A stretch of 64,000 nucleotides of DNA from [Mycobacterium] vasticus (GTDB taxonomy: Bacteria > Actinomycetota > Actinomycetes > Mycobacteriales > Mycobacteriaceae): the NCBI RefSeq assembly GCF_020181595.1, contig NZ_CP084028.1:2105731-2169730 (forward strand), written 5' to 3'. The position numbers and the translations under genes are program-made. The notes beneath the pieces are model-generated. The model had not been told where the DNA came from. It made no database searches and saw only the letters and a program-made list of their open reading frames with translations. Position 1 is the first letter of the stretch. Every line of letters begins with the position of its first letter. This document shows positions 1 through 7,880 of the stretch, piece by piece.

Positions 1-37
1 CTCCTTCGCAGTAGGGCACGCTTCGCCGCAGCGCGGA

Positions 38-55
38 CTGCGCCGTTCGGCGCAG
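38..55. other. GC-rich perfect hairpin
   Basis: A perfect inverted repeat with arms CTGCGCC and GGCGCAG around GTTC. No T-run follows on the + strand, so it is at best a weak terminator of a gene left of the window. It could equally be a regulatory or repetitive hairpin. Confidence 0.35.
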
Positions 56-166
56 CGGGGCAGATATGCCCTCGTACACTAACCCGGAATCAGGACGACT
101 GTTATCAACCAGCAGTCTGGTATTCCGGAGGGTACTCGGTACGCTACGGCGGACACATGCGCGCGC

Positions 167-171
167 GGAGG
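167..171 (+). promoter_or_regulatory. ribosome binding site that sets the TIR gene start
   Basis: GGAGG followed by AAACC and then ATG at 177. It favours the ATG at 177 over the in-frame ATG at 66, whose 37 extra residues are unlike a TIR N-terminus and have no ribosome binding site. Confidence 0.7.
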
Positions 172-176
172 AAACC

Positions 177-1643
177 ATGTTGTTTGTCAGTTACGCCAGC
201 CACGATCGGGCGTTGGTTGACCCCTTGGTTGCCTTTCTGCGCACGGTCGACCGGCAGGTGTGGTTCGACCGGGAACTCGACGGCGGCGACGTGTGGTGGC
301 AGACCATCCTGGACCGCATCCGCAACTGCTCGGTGTTCGTCGTCGCGCTGTCGAACAACTCGGTGCAATCCAAGCCGTGCCAAATCGAATTGGAATACGC
401 CCAAGCGCTGCAGCGGCCCGTGCTTCCCGTTCAGATCGGCCCGTTGGACCACGTGCGGGTCACGCGTTTTGCTGCGACGCAACACATTCCGTTTCCGGAC
501 CGTGAGAGTGGCGACCGCAGGCTGGCCGATGCCCTGCACGCGCTCTCGCGCCGTCATGTACCGCTGCCGGTGCCGCTGCCGCCGGAACCGGCGGTGCCGT
601 TCGAATATCTGACCCGGCTCGCCGTGGACATCTCCCGGCCGGAATTGGGGTATCAGAAGCAACTGGAGATCGTCCGCGAATTGCGGTACCGGTTCGATCA
701 GGACCGCCGCGACCCGACCGTCTGCGCCGACATCGTCCAACTGCTGAATCGGCTGCGCGATCGGTCCGAAGTCGCGGCGGTGGTCATCCCGGAGATCGAC
801 GCCATCCTGCAGACCTACAACCCGACGCTGACCAACCCGACCATCGGAATGCCGGTCGCCTCGACCACCGGTCCTCGGCCGGTGATCGTGCCCCCGGCCG
901 GGGCCGATGATCGCGATCACGAGGCCGACGCTTCCGAATCCGGTTGGTGGTCCAGGAGAACGAAGCTGCTGGCCGCCGGCGCCGCGGTGGTGGTACTGGC
1001 CGGTGCGGGCACGGTGGGCGTCATGCATCAGCGGACCTCGTCGCCGGAGTCGGGGCCCCTGCTGGCCGCCGACGCGGACGTCTCGGCTGTCATGCACGCC
1101 CCGGGGATGGCGACCGTGGAGTCCGACGGGGAGAACTTCAAACAGGGCGCTTCGATCGACGCATCGCGGCCGGACTGCGTCGGCGTGCTCTATCCGGGTA
1201 TGGATCTCATCTACGCGGACAGTCAGGCCACCCGGGCGACGTGGGCGGTGCTGGAAGAGCCCGGCGGGTTGGAACGAGCCGGGGTCAACGGCAAGCCCTT
1301 CGTCGATCAGGACGTAGCCACGTTCCCGTCGAAGTCCGGTGCGGCGGCTGCCTTCGTGGAGCGTTCGCTGCCACAGTGGCGGGGCTGCGAGGGCCAGACG
1401 GTGACCGTGAACTATCCCGACAACGCCAGCTACAGCTGGGTGATCGGACCGGTGGTCGGTGATTCGCCGCGGATCTCGCAGACGTTCACCCTGGGCCCGG
1501 ACGGCTACACCTGCCAGCGGGTGCTGAACGCGGTGGCCGACACGGCGATCGACGTCAAGGCCTGCGGTGGCCACATCACCGATGAGGCGGGCGTCATCAC
1601 GAACATGATCTCGGCGCTGGTGGCCCACGCTCCCTCGTACTGA
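177..1643 (+). CDS. TIR domain - transmembrane - PknH-type extracellular sensor fusion
   Basis: A 488-residue protein. Residues 1-130 are a TIR domain that opens with the hallmark MLFVSYASHD. Glu71, in SKPCQIE, sits where the catalytic glutamate of TIR NAD-hydrolases lies. Residues 140-215 form a helical, charged module of the kind that often follows bacterial TIR domains. A single membrane span lies at about 264-285. The outer part (about 300-488) matches the PknH C-terminal sensor fold: DCVGVLYP, WRGCEGQTVTV, YTCQRVL and DVKACG supply four cysteines for the two expected disulfides. The layout is that of the receptor kinase PknH with the kinase replaced by TIR. Inferred role: surface sensing coupled to intracellular NAD cleavage or TIR signalling. 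It converges on lldD2, and no partner gene is visible because the window starts here. Confidence 0.85.
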   Translation: MLFVSYASHDRALVDPLVAFLRTVDRQVWFDRELDGGDVWWQTILDRIRNCSVFVVALSNNSVQSKPCQIELEYAQALQRPVLPVQIGPLDHVRVTRFAATQHIPFPDRESGDRRLADALHALSRRHVPLPVPLPPEPAVPFEYLTRLAVDISRPELGYQKQLEIVRELRYRFDQDRRDPTVCADIVQLLNRLRDRSEVAAVVIPEIDAILQTYNPTLTNPTIGMPVASTTGPRPVIVPPAGADDRDHEADASESGWWSRRTKLLAAGAAVVVLAGAGTVGVMHQRTSSPESGPLLAADADVSAVMHAPGMATVESDGENFKQGASIDASRPDCVGVLYPGMDLIYADSQATRATWAVLEEPGGLERAGVNGKPFVDQDVATFPSKSGAAAAFVERSLPQWRGCEGQTVTVNYPDNASYSWVIGPVVGDSPRISQTFTLGPDGYTCQRVLNAVADTAIDVKACGGHITDEAGVITNMISALVAHAPSY

Positions 1644-1648
1644 GCCCG

Positions 1649-2878
1649 TTACCGGTGGGGCCCTAGCCGGCTGATGTGCTGCGGTGACAGCTCCGCGAGC
1701 TCGCTGACTCCCAGAAGCCGCATGGTGCGCCGGATCTGCTCGCCGAGGATGTCGATGACGCGATGCACCCCGGCCTGCCCGCCGGCCATCAGCCCGTACA
1801 GGTAGGCCCGTCCGATCAGGGTGCACCGGGCACCCAGGGCGATCGCCGCGACGATGTCGGCGCCGGACATGATCCCGGTGTCGAGCAGGATCTCGGTGTC
1901 GCGGCCGACCTCGCGCGCCACCTCGGGCAACAGCGCGAACGGTACCGGCGCACGGTCGAGCTGGCGGCCGCCGTGGTTGGACAACACGATCCCGTCGACG
2001 CCGAGATCGACCACGGCGCGGGCATCGGCCACGGTCTGAATGCCCTTTACCACGAAGCGTCCCGGCCACTGCGACTTGACCCAGGCCAGGTCATCGAAGG
2101 TCAGACTCGGATCGAACATGGTGTCCATGTAATGGGCCACCGTGCCCGACCACCGGTCCAGGGAGGCGAACGCCAGCGGTTCGGTGGTCAGCAGATCGAA
2201 CCACCATCGCGGATGCACGGCGGCGTCGGCGATCGTGCGCAGGGTCAGTGCCGGCGGGATGGCCATGCCGTTGCGGGAGTCGCGCCGCCGCGCCCCGGCG
2301 ACCGGACAGTCGACGGTGGCCAGCACGGTGTCATAGCCGGCATCGGCGGCGCGCTTGAGCAGTGCCATCGACTGGTCGCGGTCGCGCCACATGTAGAGCT
2401 GAAACCAGCGGCGGGCATCCGGCGCGGCCTCGGCGACGTCTTCGATGGACGCCGTTCCCAGCGTCGACAGCGAGAACGGGATGCCGGCGCACTGCGCGGC
2501 GCGCACGCCGGCCAGTTCGCCCGCGGTGTGCATCAACCGGGTGAATCCGGTGGGCGCGATGGCGAACGGCAACGCCACAGGTGCACCGAGCACCTCGCGG
2601 CTGGTGTCCACGCTTGAGACGTCGCGCAGGATTGCGGGGTGAAATTCGATGTCGCGGAACGCTTGTCGGGCCCGCGCTAGTGAGATCTCGTCCTCGGCGG
2701 CACCGTCGGTGTAGTCGAATGCCGCTTTGGGGGTGCGCCGCTTTGCGAGGTGGCGCAGGTCCTCGACGGTAAGCGCGGCATCCAGGCGCTGCGCGGTGCG
2801 ATTCAGCCGGGGCCGGCGGAATCGGATCAGCGGTGCGAGATCACGGAACCGGGGAAACCGTCGCTCTATCGCCGCCAC
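1649..2878 (-). CDS. lldD2: FMN-dependent L-lactate dehydrogenase, LldD2-type
   Basis: A 409-residue alpha-hydroxy-acid oxidase/dehydrogenase that oxidises L-lactate to pyruvate with FMN. Visible active-site elements are Lys278 (VVKG), His302 and Arg305 in SNHGGRQLD, and the phosphate-binding [10 protein letters not shown] and IGRAYLYG segments near the C-terminus. Length and sequence agree closely with mycobacterial LldD2 (Rv1872c), including the N-terminal RRxPRxRDLAPL stretch. The membrane-inserting loop of E. coli LldD is short, so the enzyme is probably peripheral. It is divergent from the broken DUF1810 gene, as lldD2 and Rv1873 are in M. tuberculosis. Confidence 0.92.
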   Translation of the reverse strand: MAAIERRFPRFRDLAPLIRFRRPRLNRTAQRLDAALTVEDLRHLAKRRTPKAAFDYTDGAAEDEISLARARQAFRDIEFHPAILRDVSSVDTSREVLGAPVALPFAIAPTGFTRLMHTAGELAGVRAAQCAGIPFSLSTLGTASIEDVAEAAPDARRWFQLYMWRDRDQSMALLKRAADAGYDTVLATVDCPVAGARRRDSRNGMAIPPALTLRTIADAAVHPRWWFDLLTTEPLAFASLDRWSGTVAHYMDTMFDPSLTFDDLAWVKSQWPGRFVVKGIQTVADARAVVDLGVDGIVLSNHGGRQLDRAPVPFALLPEVAREVGRDTEILLDTGIMSGADIVAAIALGARCTLIGRAYLYGLMAGGQAGVHRVIDILGEQIRRTMRLLGVSELAELSPQHISRLGPHR

Positions 2879-2945
2879 TGCTGACTCCTTTGCTGCAGGC
2901 CTTGGTTATCCCAGCGTAGGAGTGATTGCCTCCCTAGCGGCTCCG

Positions 2946-3211
2946 TACCGGCCGCAGCGTTTCGTCGACGCAGGCGGCTCGGGTCGCGGCTGCGCGAGCG
3001 CGCACAGTTGGTCACCGCCGTGCGCGACCGGTCGATCCAGGAGATCTTCGGCTGGCCGGACGACGTCAAGTTGCGCTCGTGTATGACGTTGTTCGTCCGC
3101 GCCTGTCCCGCCGACAACCGCGACTTCTGTGAGGTGCTCGACCGCTATTACGGCGGCGAGGACGATCCGGTGACCCTGGACCGGCTGGCGCGGCTCGCCG
3201 AATCCGACTGA
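2946..3211 (+). pseudogene. remnant of a DUF1810 protein (Rv1873-like) with an internal deletion
   Basis: The C-terminal half of a DUF1810 protein is intact from about 2978: LGSRLRERAQLVTAV, then RSIQEIFGWPDDVKLRS and YYGGEDDPVTL. The family N-terminus, normally DPFDLxRFVxAQ, survives only as PYRPQRFVDA at about 2946-2972, in a different frame and directly abutting the C-terminal piece. About 55 codons, including the HWMWFVFPQL core, are missing, so an out-of-frame deletion has destroyed the gene. A short frame from TTG at 3008 (67 residues) could still be translated. The function of DUF1810 is unknown. Neighbourhood with lldD2 is as in M. tuberculosis. Confidence 0.75.
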
Positions 3212-3231
3212 GCCGCGCCAGCACCGGTTCC

Positions 3232-3771
3232 CTAGGCGGAACCCTCCGGCAGCGCTTGTGCAGCGAAGAGCGCCTGGGCCACCCCGGCCACGATCGAGGC
3301 GACCTTGAGGGCCTCCAACACCGCCTCGCGGCCGACGCCCGCCTCGCGCACCACATGCTCGTGGGACGCGACGCAGGCCTGGCAGCCGTTGATCGCCGAC
3401 ACCGCGAAGCTCCAGAGCTCGAAGTTCGCCTTGTCGACCCCCGGGTTGCCGATGATGTTCATCCGCAGACCGGCACGCAGATCGTCGTAGGCGCCCTCCA
3501 GGAAGTGCCGGCCACGGTAGAACACGTTGTTCATCCCCATGATCGACGCCGCGCCCAGGGCGGCCTGGTACGCCTCGGCCGAGAGATTATCTGCGGCTTC
3601 GGCACTGATCTCGGCCAGCACCGTGGCGTTGCGAGTTGCCGCGGCACTGGCGAGCAGGGCACCCCAGAGCTGCTCCTCGTTCAGCTCGGTGGTGCGGGCG
3701 ATCGACCCCAGGTTGAGCTTGAGGTCCTTGGCGAACTCGGGAATCGCGTTCTTGAGGTTCTCGATGCTCAT
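3232..3771 (-). CDS. ahpD: alkyl hydroperoxide reductase AhpD
   Basis: A 179-residue peroxidase and adaptor that, in mycobacteria, passes electrons from dihydrolipoamide-SucB to AhpC. The catalytic Cys130-x-x-Cys133 (CQAC) and His137 are present at exactly the positions known for the M. tuberculosis enzyme, in the AhpD/carboxymuconolactone decarboxylase fold. It lies 13 bases downstream of ahpC and is surely co-transcribed with it under OxyR control. Confidence 0.96.
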   Translation of the reverse strand: MSIENLKNAIPEFAKDLKLNLGSIARTTELNEEQLWGALLASAAATRNATVLAEISAEAADNLSAEAYQAALGAASIMGMNNVFYRGRHFLEGAYDDLRAGLRMNIIGNPGVDKANFELWSFAVSAINGCQACVASHEHVVREAGVGREAVLEALKVASIVAGVAQALFAAQALPEGSA

Positions 3772-3784
3772 TGGACGTCTCCGA

Positions 3785-4372
3785 TCAGATGGATTCTTTG
3801 AGCAGCTCGCCGACGTTCAGGGTGGCCTCGCCCTTCTTCCAGTTGCAGGCGCACAGCTCGTCGGACTGCAGTGCGTCGAGCACCCGCAGCACCTCGTCGA
3901 CGTTGCGGCCCACCGAGCCCGCGGTCACCGAGACGAACTGGATCTCGTTGTTGGGGTCGACGATGAAGGTGGCCCGGTCGGCGACGCCGTCGGCGTTGAG
4001 CACACCGGTCGCCTCGACCAGATCGCGCTTGAGGTCCGAGAGCATCGGGAACGGCAGCGTCTTGAGGTCAGCGTGGTCGAGCCGCCAGTTGTAGTGCACG
4101 AACTCGTTGTCGGTCGACGCCCCGAGAACCTGCGCGTCGCGGTCGGCGAACTCGTCGTTCAGCTTGCCGAATGCGGCGATCTCGGTGGGGCACACGAAGG
4201 TGAAGTCCTTGGGCCAGAAGAAGATGATCCGCCACTTGCCCTTGTGGTCGTCGCTGGTGATGGTGGTGAAGAAGTCCTCGGGCCCCTTCGCGTCGATCTT
4301 CGCCAGATCGCCCGGGACCAGTGCGGTCAGACTGTAGGCCGGAAACTGGTCGCCGATGGTCAGCAGTGCCAT
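3785..4372 (-). CDS. ahpC: alkyl hydroperoxide reductase AhpC (peroxiredoxin)
   Basis: A 195-residue 2-Cys peroxiredoxin that detoxifies organic peroxides, H2O2 and peroxynitrite. The peroxidatic Cys61 is in FTFVCPTE. Resolving and accessory Cys174 and Cys176 are in ELCACNW, a three-cysteine set typical of mycobacterial AhpC. A strong ribosome binding site (GAGGAG) precedes the ATG. It is transcribed divergently from oxyR across a 120-base region and leads into ahpD. Confidence 0.97.
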   Translation of the reverse strand: MALLTIGDQFPAYSLTALVPGDLAKIDAKGPEDFFTTITSDDHKGKWRIIFFWPKDFTFVCPTEIAAFGKLNDEFADRDAQVLGASTDNEFVHYNWRLDHADLKTLPFPMLSDLKRDLVEATGVLNADGVADRATFIVDPNNEIQFVSVTAGSVGRNVDEVLRVLDALQSDELCACNWKKGEATLNVGELLKESI

Positions 4373-4492
4373 GTCACTCCTCAGTGGTTTTGAGTCTTAA
4401 CGGTGTTCGGGGCGTGTTCATCGCCCGCAGGCTCCATCCTGCCTGATCTAGATTAAAAACGAAAGGTGATTCTTTGCACTATACTAATCGGT
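4373..4492. promoter_or_regulatory. ahpC-oxyR divergent control region
   Basis: A 120-base AT-richer region between the divergent ahpC and oxyR starts. It is expected, by analogy with other mycobacteria, to bind OxyR. An AT-rich block (4448-4492) lies at the oxyR end. ATAC-N6-GTAT at 4481-4494 is a short perfect inverted repeat spanning the oxyR start. I could not pick out a confident T-N11-A OxyR box. Confidence 0.55.
4480..4485 (+). promoter_or_regulatory. probable -10 box of oxyR (leaderless)
   Basis: TATACT ends seven bases before the ATG at 4493, which places the transcription start at or next to the start codon. No ribosome binding site is visible. Confidence 0.6.
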
Positions 4493-5440
4493 ATGCCCGA
4501 TACAAGCTATCAACCGACACTGGCGGGACTGCGGGCGTTCGCCGCGGTGGCCGAGAAGCACCATTTCAGTCTGGCGGCGTCGGGGCTGGGGCTGAGCCAG
4601 TCGACCCTGTCGCAGGCGCTGTCGTCTCTGGAGGCCGGGCTTGGAGTCCAGTTGATCGAGCGGTCCACCCGGCGGGTGTTCCTGACTGCGGAGGGTCAGC
4701 AGTTGTTGCCGTACGCCCATGCTGTCCTCGATGCGGCGGCGCAATTCTCCGCCGCGGCCGCCGGGGTGGCCGATCCGCTGCAGGGCACCCTGCGGCTCGG
4801 CCTGATCCCGACGGTGGCGCCCTATGTGCTGCCCGCCGTGCTGGCGGGGCTGTCCGAGCAGCTGCCCGAGCTGAACCTGCGGGTGATCGAGGACCAGACC
4901 GAGCGGTTGCTCACCGGCCTGCGCGAAGGCGCGGTGGACGCCGCCCTGCTCGCGTTGCCGGCCGACTCGGCGGGAATGACCGAAATCCCGGTTTACGACG
5001 AGGATTTCGTGTTGGCGTTGCCGCCGGGCCATCCACTGGCCGGCAAACGCAAGGTGCCACCCGCTGAGCTGGCCGACCTGCCGCTGCTGCTGCTCGACGA
5101 AGGTCACTGCCTGCGCGACCAGGCCCTGGAGATCTGCCGCAACGCCGGCGTGCGGGCCAAGCTGGCCAACACCCGAGCGGCGTCGCTGGCCACCGCGGTG
5201 CAGTGTGTGACCGGTGGACTGGGCGTGACGCTGATTCCGCAGACCGCGGTACCGGTGGAGGCCGAGCGCAGCCGGCTGGCGCTGGCCTACTTCGCCGCCC
5301 CGCGTCCGGGCCGGCGGATCGGGTTGGTGTTTCGCGCCTCCAGCGGGCGCGACGAGCCCTACCGGAGGCTGGCGGGCGTCATCGGCGAGGTGGTGGCGGC
5401 CGGCCACCAGGTCGAGTTGGTTCGCGAGGACCTTGTTTAG
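4493..5440 (+). CDS. oxyR: hydrogen-peroxide-sensing LysR regulator OxyR
   Basis: A 315-residue LysR-type activator. An N-terminal winged helix (about 6-65: [30 protein letters not shown]) is followed by a substrate-binding-like sensor domain. One cysteine of the redox pair lies in [14 protein letters not shown] and the second in the same segment, as in OxyR. The start at 4493 gives the family N-terminus ([16 protein letters not shown]); an earlier TTG at 4466 would add nine unrelated residues. The gene is intact, whereas M. tuberculosis carries a decayed oxyR. It is divergent from ahpC, its classic target. Confidence 0.93.
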   Translation: MPDTSYQPTLAGLRAFAAVAEKHHFSLAASGLGLSQSTLSQALSSLEAGLGVQLIERSTRRVFLTAEGQQLLPYAHAVLDAAAQFSAAAAGVADPLQGTLRLGLIPTVAPYVLPAVLAGLSEQLPELNLRVIEDQTERLLTGLREGAVDAALLALPADSAGMTEIPVYDEDFVLALPPGHPLAGKRKVPPAELADLPLLLLDEGHCLRDQALEICRNAGVRAKLANTRAASLATAVQCVTGGLGVTLIPQTAVPVEAERSRLALAYFAAPRPGRRIGLVFRASSGRDEPYRRLAGVIGEVVAAGHQVELVREDLV

Positions 5441-5449
5441 GCTGCACAG

Positions 5450-6217
5450 ATGATCCTGACAATTGAGGACCAGAACCGGGTTCGGACATGCACGCTGAAT
5501 CGCCCGGACGCACTCAATGCATTCAACGAGGCGCTCTATGACGCCACCACCGAGGCACTGCTGGCTGCTGCCGAGGACTCGGACGTCGCCGTGGTGCTGA
5601 TCACCGGAAACGGGCGATCCTTCAGTGCCGGTACCGATCTCGCGGAGATGCAGGCCATGATCACCGACCCGCAGTTCACCCCCGGTAAGCACGGGTTCCG
5701 CGGCCTGGTCGATGCCCTGGCGCGCTTCCCCAAGCCGCTGATCTGCGCGGTCAACGGCATCGGCCTGGGCATCGGCGCCACCATCCTCGGCTACGCCGAC
5801 CTGGCGTTCATGTCCACCACGGCCCGGCTCAAGTGTCCGTTCACCAGCTTGGGTGTGGCACCGGAGGCCGCATCGTCGTATCTGCTGCCGCAGTTGATCG
5901 GTCGTCAGAACGCCGCGTGGATGTTGATGTCCTCGGAGTGGATCGATGCCGACGAAGCGCTGCGGATGGGTTTGGTCTGGAAGGTGTGCGAACCTGCGGC
6001 GCTACTCGATGATGCCCGCCGGCACGCTGAAGTTCTTGCCTCCCGGCCTATTGCGAGTTTGATTGCGGTGAAGTCGACCATGGTTGCGCCACATCGCGAT
6101 CAGGTCTCCGCCGCAACCGCACGGGAGAATGCGCTGTTCGCCGAACTGATGGGTGCTGCGGCCAACGCCGAAGCGCTGGCCGAGTTCACCGGGAGGCCGC
6201 GCAGCGGATCAGCGTGA
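5450..6217 (+). CDS. enoyl-CoA hydratase/isomerase family protein, isomerase-like
   Basis: A 255-residue crotonase-fold protein. The oxyanion-hole segments are SFSAGTDL and VNGIGLGIGATILGYADLAF. Neither of the two glutamates of classical enoyl-CoA hydratase is conserved. Instead LGVAPEAASSYLLP carries a Glu in the place used by delta3,delta2-enoyl-CoA isomerases. The likely role is therefore double-bond isomerisation in oxidation of unsaturated fatty acids, though the substrate is unknown. It starts nine bases after oxyR and may be read through from it. Its end overlaps bfd on the other strand by nine bases. Confidence 0.85.
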   Translation: MILTIEDQNRVRTCTLNRPDALNAFNEALYDATTEALLAAAEDSDVAVVLITGNGRSFSAGTDLAEMQAMITDPQFTPGKHGFRGLVDALARFPKPLICAVNGIGLGIGATILGYADLAFMSTTARLKCPFTSLGVAPEAASSYLLPQLIGRQNAAWMLMSSEWIDADEALRMGLVWKVCEPAALLDDARRHAEVLASRPIASLIAVKSTMVAPHRDQVSAATARENALFAELMGAAANAEALAEFTGRPRSGSA

Positions 6218-6445
6218 TCCGACTGCGGTGATCTCCAGGGCGAGGTGGCGAAGTGAGCCGTCGCTCGGCTCCGTCGGTACAGCGGCCAGTGTTGCCTCGA
6301 TGATGCCGCGAACCGTGCACCGGCACCGGCCGCAGTCGCCGCCTGCCCCGCACATCGCGGCGACCTCTTTCGACGTCGACGCACCGGCGGCGACGGCATC
6401 GGACACCATCTGATTGGTGGCTCCGGCACACAGGCATACGTACAT
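6209..6445 (-). CDS. bfd: bacterioferritin-associated ferredoxin
   Basis: A 78-residue BFD-type [2Fe-2S] protein. Cys4 and Cys6 (YVCLC) and Cys38 and Cys41 (GDCGRC) match the four cluster ligands of Bfd, with extra cysteines at 32 and 43. Bfd binds bacterioferritin and donates electrons that reduce and release stored iron. It lies nine bases downstream of the 6455-7150 gene, behind the IdeR-box promoter, so it should be induced on iron starvation. The partner bfrA starts less than 1 kb away on the opposite strand. Confidence 0.9.
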   Translation of the reverse strand: MYVCLCAGATNQMVSDAVAAGASTSKEVAAMCGAGGDCGRCRCTVRGIIEATLAAVPTEPSDGSLRHLALEITAVGSR

Positions 6446-6454
6446 CCGCTACCC

Positions 6455-7150
6455 CTACTGACTGTCGTTCTCGGGCGTCATCAGATCGATTGCGGCGGCG
6501 AATTCCCCTACGAACGGCTGGGGATAGCTGCCGATTCCGACACCGGTCATCCACTCGGCGGCGGTGTCTGGGTGGTCCATCCAGCGCTGAGCGCTTGCCG
6601 CGCTGTCGATTTCGAGCAGTGTCAACACCTCGCGGCCGTCGTCGACAGCCTGATACACCCACACCTTGCGCACGCCGGCGTCGGCGAACCGGCCCAGGCC
6701 GTTGTGCACCTTGGCCATCAGCTCTTCGGGGTCGGCGACCGTGGAGACCACTCCGACGATCACCTCGGAACCGGGCTGTTCGGAATCGGGCCGGGTGAGG
6801 TTGATCTTCTCGCGGACCTCGCCGGCGAAGATCGCCGGCAGGTCGTTGACCCCGCTGCGGTCAAACCATTCGAAGACAGCGGGGGAGCGCAGCAGTTCCT
6901 TGACCGAGATCCGGTGCCGCAGCCCGATCGTCACCAGTACCCGCTTCGGTTCGAACGCCGAGGTGTAGAGCACCGCGTGGCGGGCACCGAGGGCCGCCAG
7001 CGGGGATTGGTCATCGCGGATGAGTGACCAGGTCCGCTCAACGTCGTCGACTTGATAATCCAGCGCCAGCACCAGTGAATGTGGATCCGCACGGTGGGAG
7101 ACACAGCTGCCCGAAACGCCGATATTGCGGCTAGGCGAATCGAGTCTCAT
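6455..7150 (-). CDS. conserved mycobacterial protein of unknown function, IdeR-controlled (Rv1874-like)
   Basis: A 231-residue protein without signal peptide or membrane span. The C-terminal half (EVIVGVVSTVADPEELMAKV to WMTGVGIG) has the length and secondary-structure pattern of a ferredoxin-like alpha/beta barrel as in ABM/EthD proteins. The N-terminal half (SLVLALDYQVDDVERTW) looks like a second copy. I therefore suspect a tandem alpha/beta-barrel protein, with low certainty. ATG at 7150 is chosen because an IdeR box and a -10 lie immediately upstream. Gene order next to bfrA and bfd suggests a role in iron mobilisation. Its place and length fit Rv1874. Confidence 0.7.
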   Translation of the reverse strand: MRLDSPSRNIGVSGSCVSHRADPHSLVLALDYQVDDVERTWSLIRDDQSPLAALGARHAVLYTSAFEPKRVLVTIGLRHRISVKELLRSPAVFEWFDRSGVNDLPAIFAGEVREKINLTRPDSEQPGSEVIVGVVSTVADPEELMAKVHNGLGRFADAGVRKVWVYQAVDDGREVLTLLEIDSAASAQRWMDHPDTAAEWMTGVGIGSYPQPFVGEFAAAIDLMTPENDSQ

Positions 7151-7151
7151 G

Positions 7152-7170
7152 TTAGTAGAGTCTAACCTAA
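7152..7170. promoter_or_regulatory. IdeR iron box
   Basis: TTAGTAGAGTCTAACCTAA agrees with the 19-base IdeR consensus (TTAGGTTAGSCTAACCTAA) at 15 positions; one half-site is perfect. It covers the probable -10 TAGACT (7159-7164, minus strand) of the unknown gene starting at 7150, which implies repression by iron-loaded IdeR. It is also about 140 bases upstream of the predicted bfrA start of transcription, where IdeR could activate. Confidence 0.85.
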
Positions 7171-7287
7171 GTTCAGCGCATCGGGCAGTGCCCCCGGCGA
7201 TCCGTTCTCGCCGGATCCGGTAGCCGATGTGCCGATTCGACGCGCCGAGACCCGGGTAAACACCGCATCCTGACCGGGCACCTGCAC

Positions 7288-7293
7288 TAGATT
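7288..7293 (+). promoter_or_regulatory. probable -10 box of bfrA
   Basis: TAGATT lies within the AT-richer part of the intergenic region and would give a leader of about 75 bases before the bfrA ATG at 7375. Confidence 0.4.
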
Positions 7294-7374
7294 GAATTCG
7301 GCGCGTTACGGCGACGATCCAACCCCCGTCCGTCGCGGCCGGCATGCGAGGTTCTTCACATCAGAGGAGTGATC

Positions 7375-7854
7375 ATGCAAGGCGACCCAGAGGTTCTCAA
7401 ACTGCTCAACGAGCAGTTGACCAGCGAACTCACCGCGATCAACCAGTACTTCCTGCATTCCAAGATGCAGGACAACTGGGGGTTCACCGAGTTGGCCGGC
7501 CACACCCGCGACGAATCGTTCGAGGAGATGCGGCACGCCGAGGCGGTCACCGACCGCATCCTGCTGCTCGACGGTCTGCCGAACTATCAGCGCATCGGAT
7601 CCCTGCGCATCGGACAGACCCTGCGCGAGCAGTTCGAAAGCGATCTCGCGCTCGAAATGGACGTCCTCAACCGGCTGCGACCGGGCATCGTGATGTGCCG
7701 CGACAAACAGGACAGCACCACCGCCAAGCTGCTCGAGGGCATCCTCGTCGAAGAGGAATCCCACATCGACTATCTGCAGACTCAACTGGAGTTGATGGAC
7801 AAGCTGGGCGATGCGCTGTATTCGGCGCAGTGCGTCTCCCGCCCACCGTCCTGA
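7375..7854 (+). CDS. bfrA: heme-containing bacterioferritin BfrA
   Basis: A 159-residue 24-mer iron-storage protein. Diiron ferroxidase ligands Glu18, Glu51 and His54 are in place, as are the later ExxH ligands (EEESHID). Met52, which ligates the inter-subunit heme, is present, so this is a true bacterioferritin and not a plain ferritin. ATG at 7375 is preceded by GAGGAG at good spacing; an in-frame GTG at 7369 lies on top of that site. In M. tuberculosis bfrA is activated by IdeR, and the box at 7152-7170 could serve it here. Confidence 0.96.
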   Translation: MQGDPEVLKLLNEQLTSELTAINQYFLHSKMQDNWGFTELAGHTRDESFEEMRHAEAVTDRILLLDGLPNYQRIGSLRIGQTLREQFESDLALEMDVLNRLRPGIVMCRDKQDSTTAKLLEGILVEEESHIDYLQTQLELMDKLGDALYSAQCVSRPPS

Positions 7855-7880
7855 TCACCAAAGTGGGTACCCGTTAGCGC

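Noticed and set aside
144..2069. Long minus-strand open frames over the TIR and lldD2 genes
   Set aside because: They are high-GC antisense shadows rich in Arg and His with no domain; the + strand TIR gene and minus-strand lldD2 in another frame explain the region.
2866..3117. Small minus-strand frame over the DUF1810 remnant
   Set aside because: It overlaps the family match on the other strand and has no similarity of its own.
6455..7345. Longer start for the IdeR-controlled gene (to 7345)
   Set aside because: The extra 65 residues would be translated from the IdeR box and promoter region; ATG at 7150 fits the -10 box.
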